Source of the DNA: Streptomyces ferrugineus
GTDB taxonomy: Bacteria; Actinomycetota; Actinomycetes; Streptomycetales; Streptomycetaceae
DNA length: 64,000 nt
Direction of reading: 5' to 3'
NCBI RefSeq assembly: GCF_015160855.1
Contig: NZ_CP063373.1
Coordinates: 5,084,001 to 5,148,000, forward strand
A program made the translations under genes and the position numbers. A model generated the notes under the pieces. That model was given only the letters and a program-made list of their open reading frames with translations, ran no database searches and had not been told where the DNA came from. Shown one piece after another: positions 9,765-19,148 of this stretch. Each line of letters starts with the position of its first letter. Position 1 is the first letter of the stretch.

Positions 9765-10673
9765 ATGCGGATTGGTCTGACAGGTCGGCCGACGACCACC
9801 GAGGAACTCGTCGAGCAGGCGAAGGCCGCCGAGGCGGACGGCTTCAGCTCCGTCTGGTACGACAGCACCGTCCTCGGCGACCCGCTCACCGCCATGGCGA
9901 TCGCCGGGCGGGAGACCTCGACGATCGAGCTGGGCACCGCCGTCCTGCAGACCTACCCGTGCCACCCGCTGCTTCAGGCGAACCGCGCCGCCGCTGCGGC
10001 GGAGGCGATGGGCCGGCCCGGTCTGCTGCTGGGCCTCGACCCCTCGCACGAACCCGTGGCCAGCGGCATGTACGGCCTCTCCTACGACCACCCCGGCCGG
10101 AACAATGAGGAATACCTGCGCATCCTCACAGGTCTGTTGCGCAGCAAGAGCGTCACCTTCGAAGGGACTGACCGGACGGCTCGCGGCGCGCGCGTGCCGG
10201 CGCGGCAACCGGTCCCTGTGCTGCTGGCCGCGCCCGGTCCGCGACTTCTGCGCGTGGCCGGTGAACTGGCCGACGGGGCAGTCCTGTTCATGGCATCGGC
10301 GCGGGCCATCGAGACGCATGCCGCACCCCGGTTGCGGGCGGCGGCGTCTGCCGTGGGGCGGCCCGTGCCGCGCATCGTCGCCGGTGTGCCGGTCGCGGTG
10401 CACGACGACATCGCCGAGGCACGCGCGGCGACCGCCGAGACCGCCATGATCTGCGAAGGGCTCCCGAACTACCGGCGCATCATGGAGATCGGCGGCGCCC
10501 ACAGCGAGGCTGACGCCGCGATCCTCGGCGACGAGAACAGCGTCACCCGCCAGCTCCAGAGCCTTCTCGACGCGGGCGCCACGGACATCCAGGTCTTCAC
10601 CGTTCCGGTGGGTCCCGATCACCGCCAATCCCGCAGACGCACACGGGAGTTGCTGGCCTCACTCACAAGCTGA
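9765..10673 (+). CDS. LLM-class (F420-type) oxidoreductase
   Basis: This 302-residue protein is a luciferase-like monooxygenase-fold TIM-barrel oxidoreductase, of the group in actinomycetes that usually binds coenzyme F420 rather than FMN. It begins MRIGLTGRPTTTEELVEQA and has the typical AVLQTYPCHP and LGLDPSH blocks and a C-terminal DAGATDIQVF segment. The ATG at 9765 follows GGAAGG by eight bases. The frame is open for 250 bases upstream, but that part belongs to the decayed lactonase gene. Substrate is unknown and there is no operon partner. Confidence 0.85.
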   Translation: MRIGLTGRPTTTEELVEQAKAAEADGFSSVWYDSTVLGDPLTAMAIAGRETSTIELGTAVLQTYPCHPLLQANRAAAAAEAMGRPGLLLGLDPSHEPVASGMYGLSYDHPGRNNEEYLRILTGLLRSKSVTFEGTDRTARGARVPARQPVPVLLAAPGPRLLRVAGELADGAVLFMASARAIETHAAPRLRAAASAVGRPVPRIVAGVPVAVHDDIAEARAATAETAMICEGLPNYRRIMEIGGAHSEADAAILGDENSVTRQLQSLLDAGATDIQVFTVPVGPDHRQSRRRTRELLASLTS

Positions 10674-11043
10674 GCTTCGCGCGCGGCTCCCCCGGGTTCG
10701 CCCTCGATGACAATGAGCAGCAGCCAGCTGGACAGACGAACGCAGGTGTGCTCGATCCCTGGGCCACCGGCTGGCTGAAGCAGAATTCCCGGCAGATGCC
10801 CATGAAGGGCATCTGTCTCATGGCCCGCCCTGCGGAGTCCCGTTCCCGGTGACCCGTGAACCGCCCCACGTCGACTCTTGCATCGTCTGAGCGTCGCGGA
10901 CGGGGGACGGTGTCGAGACGCCCGTCGCCGAATTCAACGGCGTTCCCGGTCGGTCGAGGCGGCGGTTCCCTTCGCCGGTCGCGTGCTCGGAGTGTTCGCT
11001 GAAGAGGGCACGGGCCGACTCGCAGACTTCCCCCACTGCAGGG
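10674..11043. other. Convergent intergenic region without gene
   Basis: These 370 bases lie between the ends of the LLM gene and the ROK gene. Apart from the hairpin at 10794-10814 no gene or motif was recognised. Confidence 0.4.
10794..10814 (+). terminator. Hairpin downstream of LLM oxidoreductase gene
   Basis: An 8-bp perfect stem (AGATGCCC at 10794-10801, GGGCATCT at 10807-10814) with a 5-base loop lies 120 bases after the LLM stop and before the convergent ROK gene. It lacks a clear T-run, so it is only a candidate. Confidence 0.4.
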
Positions 11044-12267
11044 CTAGGGGATGAGGCGGAGGGCGTGGGAGAGGACGATTCCGGCGGCGCCGAGCAGGGT
11101 GGCGTGGTCCTGGGGGTCAGCGAAGACGATGCGTGGCGTGTTGCCCGGGTGGCGCAGGACACGTGTGTGGACGTGGTGTTCGATGGCGCGGCGCAGGGTG
11201 TCGCCTCCGCCGGTGGTGTGGCCGTGCAGGATGTACAGGCCCGGGGCGAGGACCTGCTGCAGGTTGGCGATGCCGAGCGCGATGTTGCGCGCGTAGGTGT
11301 CGAGCAGGTCGGCGGCGCCGGGATGCCCGCGCTCGGCCAGGCGGGTGAGCGCGCCAGCGGTCATGGTCTGCGCGGCCGGCAGAGCGAGGCGCGCGGCCTG
11401 TTCGCGCAGCCAGCGGTCGGTGGCGATGGTTTCCCAGCAGCCGCGCTGCCCGCAGTGACAGGGCAGTCCGTCGAGTTGGACGGTCGTGTGGCCGACCTCG
11501 CCGCCGGCTCCGGCGCCGCCCCGCTGGACCGCGCCGTCGAGTACGAGTCCGACACCGAGGACGTCCGCGAGGTAGATCGAGGCGAAGGACGGTACGCCGC
11601 GGCCTTGCCCGAACCAGCGGTCGCCGAGTGCCTGGGCCCGGGGGTGGTGGTCGAGGTGCACCGGCAGGCCGATCTGTGCGGTGACGGCCGGGCCAAGGTC
11701 CAGTCCGGTGAGGACGGGAGCGAGGCTGGACTTCACGATGGTGCCGGTGTCGGTGTTGACCATGCCGCCGACGGCGATGCCGACCCCGAGCGGCGGTGCG
11801 CCGTCGGTGGGGAGTACGCGGCGCAGGCTGCTCACCACGTGGTCGACGACCATCTCCGGCCCGTCGGTGTGCGGGGCGTACTCGGCGCTCGCGGTGGCCC
11901 GGATGTCTCCCGCGGTGCCGATCAGGGCGGCGTCGATCCGGCCGGGCATGATGTGCACGGCGGCAATGGGCGGGCCCGACGGTGAGAACCACAGCGGGCG
12001 GGCGGGTTTTCCGCCGCTGGCCCCACTGGCGCGAGCCTTTCCTTCGGCGAGGATGCCGCTGTCGAGCATCGGCTGGACGATCGTGCCGATCATCACGCGG
12101 GTGGCACCAGTGAGTCGGGCCAGGTCCGAGCGCGACAGCGGACCGAGGTCGTACAGGGACTGCAATACCCTGGCACGGTTGACCTGACCGGCCAGACTCG
12201 GCGAGATCAACGCGGTACCGGTACGCGGCTCGGCCGACTCATCGTGGCGATCGTCAACGGACGTCAA
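11044..12267 (-). CDS. ROK-family transcriptional repressor
   Basis: This 407-residue regulator has an N-terminal winged helix-turn-helix (about residues 28-78, SRSDLARLTGATRVMI) fused to a ROK domain. The zinc-binding signature CHCGQRGC is at C270, C272 and C277. In the segment where active ROK sugar kinases have DND, this protein has LDHHPR, so the catalytic Asp seems lost and a purely sensory role is likely. It is transcribed away from the Gfo/Idh/MocA and ribose-type ABC operon at 12586-16543, which it probably represses in response to the sugar. It is less likely to control the earlier GH operon. Confidence 0.9.
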   Translation of the reverse strand: MTSVDDRHDESAEPRTGTALISPSLAGQVNRARVLQSLYDLGPLSRSDLARLTGATRVMIGTIVQPMLDSGILAEGKARASGASGGKPARPLWFSPSGPPIAAVHIMPGRIDAALIGTAGDIRATASAEYAPHTDGPEMVVDHVVSSLRRVLPTDGAPPLGVGIAVGGMVNTDTGTIVKSSLAPVLTGLDLGPAVTAQIGLPVHLDHHPRAQALGDRWFGQGRGVPSFASIYLADVLGVGLVLDGAVQRGGAGAGGEVGHTTVQLDGLPCHCGQRGCWETIATDRWLREQAARLALPAAQTMTAGALTRLAERGHPGAADLLDTYARNIALGIANLQQVLAPGLYILHGHTTGGGDTLRRAIEHHVHTRVLRHPGNTPRIVFADPQDHATLLGAAGIVLSHALRLIP

Positions 12268-12585
12268 CGCTGCTCCTCATTTCCCTCGATCGCTCCGGGG
12301 CAGGCCCCGCTTAAGTACGAATCACATACTAACTTGCCCTCCGGTGGCGCTTGCCGTCTTGCGCATTTTTCCCGGCGGAACCTGTTGGCCGCCTGATCTC
12401 ACAGCTGATCCGGCTACATGGCCAGCAGGGGAACTGGATCGCAACCCTTGACGCCGACGAAGGTTTATATCGATTCTGTACTAACACCGGGACCCAGTCA
12501 TCTCCAGCGAGTGGGGGGCAGCCTGTCGCCATCGAGCCAGGGCCGCCGCGCAACGCGTGAACGAACCATTGCAAAGGGCGCATTG
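12268..12585. promoter_or_regulatory. Divergent promoter region of ROK and sugar operon
   Basis: This 318-base region is more AT-rich than its surroundings. It holds two copies of TACTAAC (12327-12333 and 12479-12485), each preceded by a CGAWTC-like element. The first also forms an AGTA-N9-TACT inverted repeat (12314-12330). They are candidate ROK operators, one near each start. Confidence 0.45.
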
Positions 12586-13605
12586 ATGATGAATATCGGC
12601 ATAGTCGGCGGAGGGATCCGCGGGCGGACGTACGCACAGTCGCTGGCCGGGTACCCCGGCGCACATGTGCGGGCCGTATGTGACCTGAACGAGAAGGTCG
12701 CCCAGGAACTCGCGGACGATTTCGGCCTGGCCGCGTACGTCGACCACCGGGTGATGCTGGAGCGGACCGACCTTGACGCGGTGATCGTGGCGACCCCGGA
12801 CTTCGCGCACCGGGAGATCGCGGTCGACGCCGCCCGCGTCGGCGCGCATCTGCTGATCGAGAAGCCGTTGGCCACCTCGGCCGAGGACTGTGCCGCGATC
12901 GGCGCCGCGGTCCGGGATGCCGGCGTGCAGTGCATGGTCGGGTTCGAGAACCGGTGGAACCCGGCGATCCGCCGCGTCAGGGACCTGTCGGCGTCCGGTG
13001 TGCTGGGGGACGTGCTGACCCAGAACATCCTGCTCAGCAACACCTACTACGTGCCGATGACGATGATCCCGTGGGCGGCGAAGTCCTCTCCGGCGTGGTT
13101 CCTGATGAGCCACACGGTCGACGCCGCGCTGTGGGTCGCCGACAAGCAGGCCGTCTCGGTCGTCGCACGGGGGTCCCGTGGCCGTCTGGCCGAGCTGGGG
13201 GTCGACACCTGGGACGTCATCCACGCCCTGCTGACCTTCTCCGACGGCACCACCGCCAACCTGACCTCCACGTGGGTGCTTCCCGACTCCTCACCCTCGA
13301 TCGTGGACTTCCAGTACAAGGCCGTCGGCAGCAAGTCCGCCGTCGACGTCGATCTGCAGCACCAGAGCGTCAGCCTCACCGGCGACAGCTACAGCTGGCC
13401 CGGACTCATGGGCGGCGAGATCGACGGCCGCCTGCAAGGGCCGCCGACCTGGATGGTCCAGTCCTTCGTGGACCGCATCAACGCCGGGGAGCCGGTCGGT
13501 CCCGGCCTCGATCAGGGAGTGCTGGTCTCCGACATCGTGCTGGCCGTCCTGCGCTCCCTGGAGACCGGCGAGCCCACCCCCATCCACGCGTCCCCGAGCC
13601 GGTGA
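12586..13605 (+). CDS. Gfo/Idh/MocA-family oxidoreductase
   Basis: This 339-residue NAD(P)-dependent dehydrogenase has the Rossmann motif GIVGGGIRGR at its N-terminus, the EKPLA signature near residue 97 and a C-terminal MocA-type domain. Relatives oxidise or epimerise inositol, glucose derivatives and other sugars. ATG 12586 lies seven bases after AAAGGG; a second ATG at 12589 is equally possible. The frame is open to about 12418 but the upstream part covers the promoter. It is the first gene of a run with a complete sugar importer, so its substrate is probably the imported sugar or polyol. Confidence 0.9.
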   Translation: MMNIGIVGGGIRGRTYAQSLAGYPGAHVRAVCDLNEKVAQELADDFGLAAYVDHRVMLERTDLDAVIVATPDFAHREIAVDAARVGAHLLIEKPLATSAEDCAAIGAAVRDAGVQCMVGFENRWNPAIRRVRDLSASGVLGDVLTQNILLSNTYYVPMTMIPWAAKSSPAWFLMSHTVDAALWVADKQAVSVVARGSRGRLAELGVDTWDVIHALLTFSDGTTANLTSTWVLPDSSPSIVDFQYKAVGSKSAVDVDLQHQSVSLTGDSYSWPGLMGGEIDGRLQGPPTWMVQSFVDRINAGEPVGPGLDQGVLVSDIVLAVLRSLETGEPTPIHASPSR

Positions 13606-13707
13606 GCATCACCGACCGCCGGCGGCCGAACCCACCACGCACCGCCCCGCCGGGGCTTCTCAATACCGAACCAACGCCCAACCGCTCCTGATTGAGGAGG
13701 CTCGACG

Positions 13708-14751
13708 ATGGCCGCACCACCCGCGTCCGCGGACGCCACCGAGACGCCCACGTCATCGCCCGTCGCGACAAGCACCCAGGGCTGGGCGCGCCTGTCGCGC
13801 CTACGCCTGCGCAGCGGCGCCCTCATCGGGGTGCTCGCCGTCGAGATCTTGTTCTGGTCCCTGGCCAGTCCCGCGTTCCTCACCGAGAGCAACGTGATCA
13901 ACATCCTGCGCGCCGCGTCCGTGGTGGGTGTGATCGCCGTCGGGATGCTCTTCGTGATCCTTACCGCGGGAATCGACCTCTCGGTCGGCAGCATGGTCAG
14001 TTTCGCCGGCATCGCGGTCGCGGCGGCGCTGGGTGTGGTCGACAGCTTCGGGATCGCCCTGCTCGTCACCCTCGCCGTCGGCGCGGTGTCGGGTCTGTTC
14101 GCCGGAACCCTCGTCGCCCGGCTCCGGGTACCGGCGCTGATCACCACGCTGGGCTTGCTGTACGTGCTGGCCGCGGGCGCCCAGATCTGGAACGGAGGCC
14201 GGCCGCTGCCCATCGTCAACGAGACGGTCATCCTCTTCGGCTCCGGATACGTCGGCCCCATCCCCTCCCCCGTCCTGGTGCTGTTCGGCACCTACGTCGT
14301 GGGCTGGTACGTGCTCACGCAGACCAAGTTCGGCCGACACGTCTACGCCATCGGGGGCAACCCCCGGGCCGCCCGCCTGGCCGGCGTCCCCGTCGAACGC
14401 ACCATCACCTTTGTCTACGTCATCAGCGGTGTGCTCGCCGCGATGGGCGGGCTGCTCTACGCCGGCCGCCTCGCCACCGCGAGCCCGCTCACCGGCACCG
14501 CGCTCGAGCTGCAGGTCATCGCCGCCGCCGTCGTCGGCGGAGCCAGCCTGTTCGGCGGCCGGGGCACCCTGCGGGACACCTTCATCGGCGTCCTGATCCT
14601 CGCGATTCTGCAGAACGGCATGACCCTGGCCGGCGTACCCGGCTTCTGGCAGACCTTCGCCAACGGCGTGGCGCTGCTGATCGCCGTCCTGCTCTCCGGT
14701 GACTCCGCTCTGCTGTCCCTCATCACCCGCCGCAAGGAGACCTCGTCATGA
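13708..14751 (+). CDS. Ribose-type (CUT2) sugar ABC permease
   Basis: This 347-residue membrane protein of the RbsC/FrcB family has about 8-10 segments and the family block VGMLFVILTAGIDLSVGS. It forms the channel of a CUT2 importer with the binding protein and ATPase that follow. GAGGAGG precedes the ATG, and the stop overlaps the next ATG (ATGA). A 102-base gap separates it from the oxidoreductase gene. Confidence 0.93.
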   Translation: MAAPPASADATETPTSSPVATSTQGWARLSRLRLRSGALIGVLAVEILFWSLASPAFLTESNVINILRAASVVGVIAVGMLFVILTAGIDLSVGSMVSFAGIAVAAALGVVDSFGIALLVTLAVGAVSGLFAGTLVARLRVPALITTLGLLYVLAAGAQIWNGGRPLPIVNETVILFGSGYVGPIPSPVLVLFGTYVVGWYVLTQTKFGRHVYAIGGNPRAARLAGVPVERTITFVYVISGVLAAMGGLLYAGRLATASPLTGTALELQVIAAAVVGGASLFGGRGTLRDTFIGVLILAILQNGMTLAGVPGFWQTFANGVALLIAVLLSGDSALLSLITRRKETSS

Positions 14752-15755
14752 ACGCAACCCGAAGAATCCGCAGGGCCGCCGTAGCCGTCAGCACCATGGC
14801 CCTGGTCGTCTCGGCCGCGGCGTGCAGCGCGACCGGGCCGGGCACCGAGAAGACGGCGCAGACCGGTGGTCCGCTGGTGCTCGGGCACTCCTACCAGAAC
14901 ATCACCGACGAGTTCTTCGCCACCGAGCTGCAGACCGAACGCCAAAGCGCCAAAGCGAAGGGATGGCAGTTCATCAGCACCGACGCCCAAAGCAACCCGG
15001 CCCGCCAGCTGGACGACATCAACACACTGATCAGCCGCGGCGTCGACGTGCTGGTCGTCGACCCGATCGACCCCGACGCCGTGGTCCCCGGAATCACGGC
15101 CGCCCAGCAGGCCGGGATCCCGGTGCTGTCCCTCATCCGCAAGCCGTCGCGAGGCAAGATCGACGGGCTGATCTACCTGGACAGCGTCCGGGACGGACGC
15201 AACGGGTGCGACTACATAGCCAAGCAGCTGCACGGGAAGGGCACGGTCGTCAACATCACCGGCCCGATGCAGATCCAGGCCGCGCGGGAGCGCGCCGAAG
15301 GATGCAACCAGGCGCTGAAGAGGTATCCGGGAATCAAGGTGGTGGCGCAGCCCTCGACCGACTACACCCTGCGTGACGGTCAGCAGAAGATGACCGACGT
15401 CCTTCAGGCCCACCCCGATGTCGACGCGGTCTTCGGCGGCAACGACCAGGTCGCGCTCGGTGCGGTTCGAGCCCTGATCGCCGCCGGGCAGAATCCCAAG
15501 GACAAGGTCGTCGTCGGCATCGACGGCACACAGTCCGGGCTTCAGGCCGTGTGCGACGGGACGATGAAGATGTCGCTGGCCACCTTCAGCAACAAGGAAG
15601 CACGGCTGGTCATCGACGCCGCCGAGAAGCTCCGCGCCGGCAAGAAGGTGGGGCGCGTGCTCTTCCCGGCCGAACCGGTGACCGCCGGCAACGTCACGGC
15701 GCAGGCGAAGGTAGCCGGCTACCAACTCAAGAGCTGCAAGGCGGACGCGTCATGA
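14748..15755 (+). CDS. Ribose-type sugar-binding lipoprotein
   Basis: This 335-residue periplasmic-binding-protein-like family (Peripla_BP_4, RbsB/FrcB-substrate type) protein has a signal peptide ending in a lipobox (AAAC at about residues 23-26). It contains the typical DAQSNPARQLDDINTLI and VDPIDPDAVVPGI blocks. It delivers an unknown pentose, hexose or polyol to the 13708 permease. The start overlaps the permease stop, and the stop overlaps the ATPase start, so the three transporter genes are translationally coupled. Permease, binding protein, ATPase is an unusual order; rbs operons usually run ATPase, permease, binding protein. Confidence 0.92.
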   Translation: MNATRRIRRAAVAVSTMALVVSAAACSATGPGTEKTAQTGGPLVLGHSYQNITDEFFATELQTERQSAKAKGWQFISTDAQSNPARQLDDINTLISRGVDVLVVDPIDPDAVVPGITAAQQAGIPVLSLIRKPSRGKIDGLIYLDSVRDGRNGCDYIAKQLHGKGTVVNITGPMQIQAARERAEGCNQALKRYPGIKVVAQPSTDYTLRDGQQKMTDVLQAHPDVDAVFGGNDQVALGAVRALIAAGQNPKDKVVVGIDGTQSGLQAVCDGTMKMSLATFSNKEARLVIDAAEKLRAGKKVGRVLFPAEPVTAGNVTAQAKVAGYQLKSCKADAS

Positions 15756-16543
15756 CCACCCCCGGCACCGTACCTGCCGCCCCGGTTCCCGAGGGCGTCA
15801 CCCCGGCGCTCGACGTGCGCAACATCGTGAAGCGCTTCGGTGGAGTGACGGCGCTCAACCATGTGTCGATGACCGTGCTGCCGGGCGAGGTGACCGCCCT
15901 GGTCGGTGACAACGGCGCCGGCAAGTCGACCCTCGTGCGCTGCCTGTCCGGGGTACACCAACCCGACGAGGGCGAAATACTCGTCGACGGGAAACTCCAG
16001 ACCTTCCACGACCCTTCAGCATCCCGCCACGCCGGCATCGAGACGGTGTTCCAGGAACTGGCGCTGTCGGACAACCTCGACGTCGCCTCGAACATGTTCC
16101 TGGGCCGCGAGCTCACCCACGGGCCCACCAGACTGTTCCGACTGCGGCACAAGGAAATGGAGACCGAGGCACAGACCGTGCTGGCACGCTACGGCATCCG
16201 CATGCCTTCCGTCCGGTCCACGGTGCGGGAGCTGTCCGGCGGGCAGCGCCAAGGTGTCGCCATCGCACGCGCCGTCGGCTGGGGCAGCCGCATCGTCCTG
16301 ATGGACGAGCCGACAGCCGCCCTGGGCGTCCGGGAGACGGGCCGCATCCTCGACATCGTCCGCGGCCTGGCCGAACGAGGACTGGCGGTGCTGCTGATCA
16401 GCCACAACATGGAGCAGGTCCACAGCGTCTCCGACGCCGTCTGGATCCTGCGCGGCGGGAACATGGTGGCCGGCATGCGGACAGCCGACACCACGACGTC
16501 GGAGATCGTGCACTACATCACCACCGGGCAAGGTCTCACATGA
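15752..16543 (+). CDS. Sugar ABC transporter ATPase (single domain, FrcA-like)
   Basis: This 263-residue ATP-binding protein powers the CUT2 importer. Walker A is GDNGAGKST, the signature is LSGGQ and Walker B is IVLMDEPTAALG. RbsA-type partners have two ATPase halves (about 500 residues); this one has a single half, as in FrcA, and presumably acts as a homodimer. ATG 15752 overlaps the binding-protein stop; upstream open frame is not protein-like. A decayed fragment very similar to its residues near 80-130 lies at 53048-53215. Confidence 0.92.
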   Translation: MTTPGTVPAAPVPEGVTPALDVRNIVKRFGGVTALNHVSMTVLPGEVTALVGDNGAGKSTLVRCLSGVHQPDEGEILVDGKLQTFHDPSASRHAGIETVFQELALSDNLDVASNMFLGRELTHGPTRLFRLRHKEMETEAQTVLARYGIRMPSVRSTVRELSGGQRQGVAIARAVGWGSRIVLMDEPTAALGVRETGRILDIVRGLAERGLAVLLISHNMEQVHSVSDAVWILRGGNMVAGMRTADTTTSEIVHYITTGQGLT

Positions 16544-17004
16544 CGGCCCCGCACCACCGGCAGCCTTCCCCACCGCCGCCCTGATCCGACCGGACCCTCT
16601 TCCAGCAGTGAGCCACCGCAACGTCCCTGGCCTCTCAGGCTGGGGACATTGCCGTTCCCCCGAGAGCGATGCTCAGGACCGGTGGATCGACTCAGGGAGG
16701 ACTTGTTTTCCCCGGTGACTGATCGATAGGTGACCAGTCGTCAGAACCCGCGCGTGCGTGGCGCCAGACCCGACTTCACGCACTCCGAGATGACCAGCAC
16801 GTTTTCGCCGAGGCGCAGGACCCGGAGGGTGAGGCCGGACTGCCCGGCGCCAGCCGCCAGGGCGGCCGCGCAGAACGCAACAGCGGCCAGGCCTGCGACG
16901 TCGCCCGCCGGCAGGCCGAGGACGGCAAGCAGCGCGGGACGGCCAGGAAGAGCGGCGGCGGGATGAGCGAGGGCAGCAGCCCGTACGACGCCACGCTGTG
17001 AAGG
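16544..17004. other. Intergenic stretch with possible gene tail
   Basis: No intact gene is seen in these 461 bases. On the minus strand, about 16740-16930 reads as a plausible Ala/Leu-rich protein end (RPALLAVLGLPAGD..., then LRLGENVLVIS and a stop) with no start. It could be a relic, but the family is not recognised. Confidence 0.3.
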
Positions 17005-17463
17005 TCAGTGACCGACGCGCTGCTCGCGGGCATAGGCGTCGAGGCGGGCGAGTTCCTTGCCGTAGACGCGGTGCAACCTGCGCGGCGCGATGATCCGCTC
17101 GACGAAGCCGGCGACGCCGCTCTCGCCGTCGAAACTGGAGTTGATGCTCACCAGCGCCTGCTCGCCTTGCGGGGTCACGGTGAACGTCCTGACGAGGCCG
17201 GAGCCGCCTGTGTCGGTCTGGACCAGGATTCGGCCCGGCTCCGGCTCGGTGACCTGCATCCGGAGCTCCCGGACACCCCCAGCAAAGTCGATCTTGAACC
17301 GGACGACGCTGCCCGCGCCCACACCTCCCGCCTCGACCTGGAAGTCGTAGAAGGGGGACGGCAGGAACCGGGCTTGAAGTTGCATGTCTGCCAGGTACCG
17401 GTAGACCTCGTCCGCGGGAGCGTCAACGGTGCGCTCGGCTGACGCGGCGACGACGTGAGCCAT
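17005..17463 (-). CDS. SRPBCC-family (START-like) protein
   Basis: This 152-residue protein fits the polyketide cyclase/SRPBCC fold: it starts with an AERTVDAPADEVYRYLAD segment typical of the family and ends in a long C-terminal helix. Members bind hydrophobic ligands; no enzyme function can be assigned. ATG 17463 is preceded by GGAGG at suitable distance. The next gene on the same strand, an MBL-fold hydrolase, ends 276 bases away. Confidence 0.8.
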   Translation of the reverse strand: MAHVVAASAERTVDAPADEVYRYLADMQLQARFLPSPFYDFQVEAGGVGAGSVVRFKIDFAGGVRELRMQVTEPEPGRILVQTDTGGSGLVRTFTVTPQGEQALVSINSSFDGESGVAGFVERIIAPRRLHRVYGKELARLDAYAREQRVGH

Positions 17464-17738
17464 GAGTCTGGCCTCCATCTTTGTGGGTTGAAGTGCTGGA
17501 TTGCGCCCGCCGCCGCGGCGGGCTTCACAACCGGGTGCAGTGACGGTGGTCGGCGGAGAAGGCCGTCTGCGGCAGAGGCCGCGACGGTGACGTACAAGGT
17601 GGGGAGTGCTTTCGAGGCCCGCGACGAGGACACCGCCGACCGCCTCGATCGAGCCGGTCGCGTGGGCGGGTGCTTCGCCCGAGCGGGGACACCGTGTCCT
17701 CGATGAGTTCGTCAAGGACGCCGTGCGGTCGAGCGTTC

Positions 17739-18623
17739 TCAAGCGTCGACGGGGTGCCAGGACGCGTGGTTGTCCTCGATGCGGACGCGACCGAAGGGCT
17801 CGGGGAAGTGGACGGCGAAGCCGATGGTGTCGGGCTTGTTGGCCATGTCCAGGACGAGGCGGTGGCGCAGGCTGGTGGCCTGCGGGTGGTCGTGGTCGAA
17901 GGTGTTCTCCCAGAGCGGGTGGGTGATCTGGAGGGGGGAGTGGAAGGCGTCGCCGAAGGCGATGACCCGCTGTCCGCCGGCGTTGATGACGTAGGAGGTG
18001 TGGCCGGGGCTGTGGCCGGGGGTGAGCATGACGTGGACGCCGGGGAAGATCTCCTCGCCGTCGGCCACAGTGCGCACCTGCGCCTCCATGGCCTTGATCA
18101 TGTCGCCCATGCCCTGCGCTTCGGCGTGGTGGCGCTGGGCCCACTCGGGTTCGGCGACCAGGTAGTCGGCGCCTGTGAAGACGGGCTTGTCACTGTCGGG
18201 GGCGGGGTGCCAGGCCCAGCCGATGTGGTCGGTGTGCAGGTGGGTGAGGGCGACGGCCTCGATATCGGCGGGGCCGTGGCCAAGCATGGCGAGGCTGTCC
18301 AGCAGGGCGCCGCCGGTGATGGTGCCGAAGGGGTTCAGCGGCGGCCCCACGGTCAGCGGGCCGGCGCCGGCGTCGATGAGCAGGGCGCGGCCGTCGCGTT
18401 CCACGAGCAGTCCCCCGACACTGGCCATCAGGTGTGTGCCCTCGTTGAGGTACTCGGGGTGCTTGGCCCACTCCTCCTCGTTGGGCTCCGTCAGCAGCAT
18501 CCGGGCGTTGAGCGTGGCCTGGCCGTCGGGGACGTAGCTCAGCCTGGTGTCCCCGAGCGTGAGAGTCCGGATGCCCGAGGGGCGCCGCAGCCGCTCGTCC
18601 AGGTGGGTTGTCGCGTCCGTCAT
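17739..18623 (-). CDS. MBL-fold metallo-hydrolase
   Basis: This 294-residue protein has the metal-binding motif THLHTDHIGW and later ligands in TPGHSPGHTS and IAFGDAFHS, placing it with lactonase-like (AHL lactonase/AttM type) metallo-beta-lactamase-fold hydrolases. GGAGGT lies seven bases before ATG 18623. It is divergent from a MarR gene, with a palindrome between, so it is probably MarR-controlled. Substrate is unknown; a lactone or other ester is likely from the family. Confidence 0.88.
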   Translation of the reverse strand: MTDATTHLDERLRRPSGIRTLTLGDTRLSYVPDGQATLNARMLLTEPNEEEWAKHPEYLNEGTHLMASVGGLLVERDGRALLIDAGAGPLTVGPPLNPFGTITGGALLDSLAMLGHGPADIEAVALTHLHTDHIGWAWHPAPDSDKPVFTGADYLVAEPEWAQRHHAEAQGMGDMIKAMEAQVRTVADGEEIFPGVHVMLTPGHSPGHTSYVINAGGQRVIAFGDAFHSPLQITHPLWENTFDHDHPQATSLRHRLVLDMANKPDTIGFAVHFPEPFGRVRIEDNHASWHPVDA

Positions 18624-18657
18624 GGGTCCGACCTCCATATACTTGTGCGCTGAAAAG

Positions 18658-18679
18658 CTATGATCAATAACTATCATAG
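18658..18679. promoter_or_regulatory. MarR-type palindromic operator
   Basis: A perfect 7-bp inverted repeat, CTATGAT (18658-18664) and ATCATAG (18673-18679), with 8 bases between, lies in a strikingly AT-rich patch between the divergent MBL and MarR genes. It overlaps candidate -10 hexamers on both strands. Confidence 0.7.
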
Positions 18680-18707
18680 ATTGAAGGAGCTTGCTAGTCT
18701 GGAGGGC

Positions 18708-19148
18708 ATGACGACAACATCGCAATCGCAGGCGGAAGCGCAGTGGCAGTTGATGAAGCTGGTGCACGAGCTGGACATGCAGAACAATGCGCGCGTCCGT
18801 GAGCGCGTGGCCAAGCTCGGTTTCACCGTCGCGCAGGCTTCGGCGCTGCGCGAACTGACCGGTCCGATGACCTTGAGTGAGCTGGCCGTGCGGATGGGCT
18901 GCGAACCCTCGAACGCCATCGTCCCGCTGGACAAGCTGGAGGAGCAGCGGCTGGTCGAGCGGCGTCCTCATCCCACGGACCGCCGGGCCAAGCAGCTGGT
19001 CCTCACCCCCGAGGGCGCCGAGCGCCGGGAAGAGCTGCTGAAGTTCCTGTGCGAGGAGCCTCTTTGGACGCTGCCCCAGCAGGAGCAGGACGCGCTCCAG
19101 GATCTGGTGCAGCGAGCCATGGCACGCGCCGAAACCCCCAGCCCTTAA
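18708..19148 (+). CDS. MarR-family transcriptional regulator
   Basis: This 146-residue winged-helix regulator has the recognition-helix region MTLSELAVRMGCEPSNAIVPLDKLEEQ and the wing HPTDRRAKQLVLTPEG. Start 18708 was chosen because an earlier in-frame ATG (18660) lies inside the operator palindrome. GGAGGG sits only one base before 18708, so the transcript may be nearly leaderless or start selection may be unusual. It probably represses itself and the divergent hydrolase, and perhaps the MFS exporter at 19790. Confidence 0.88.
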   Translation: MTTTSQSQAEAQWQLMKLVHELDMQNNARVRERVAKLGFTVAQASALRELTGPMTLSELAVRMGCEPSNAIVPLDKLEEQRLVERRPHPTDRRAKQLVLTPEGAERREELLKFLCEEPLWTLPQQEQDALQDLVQRAMARAETPSP

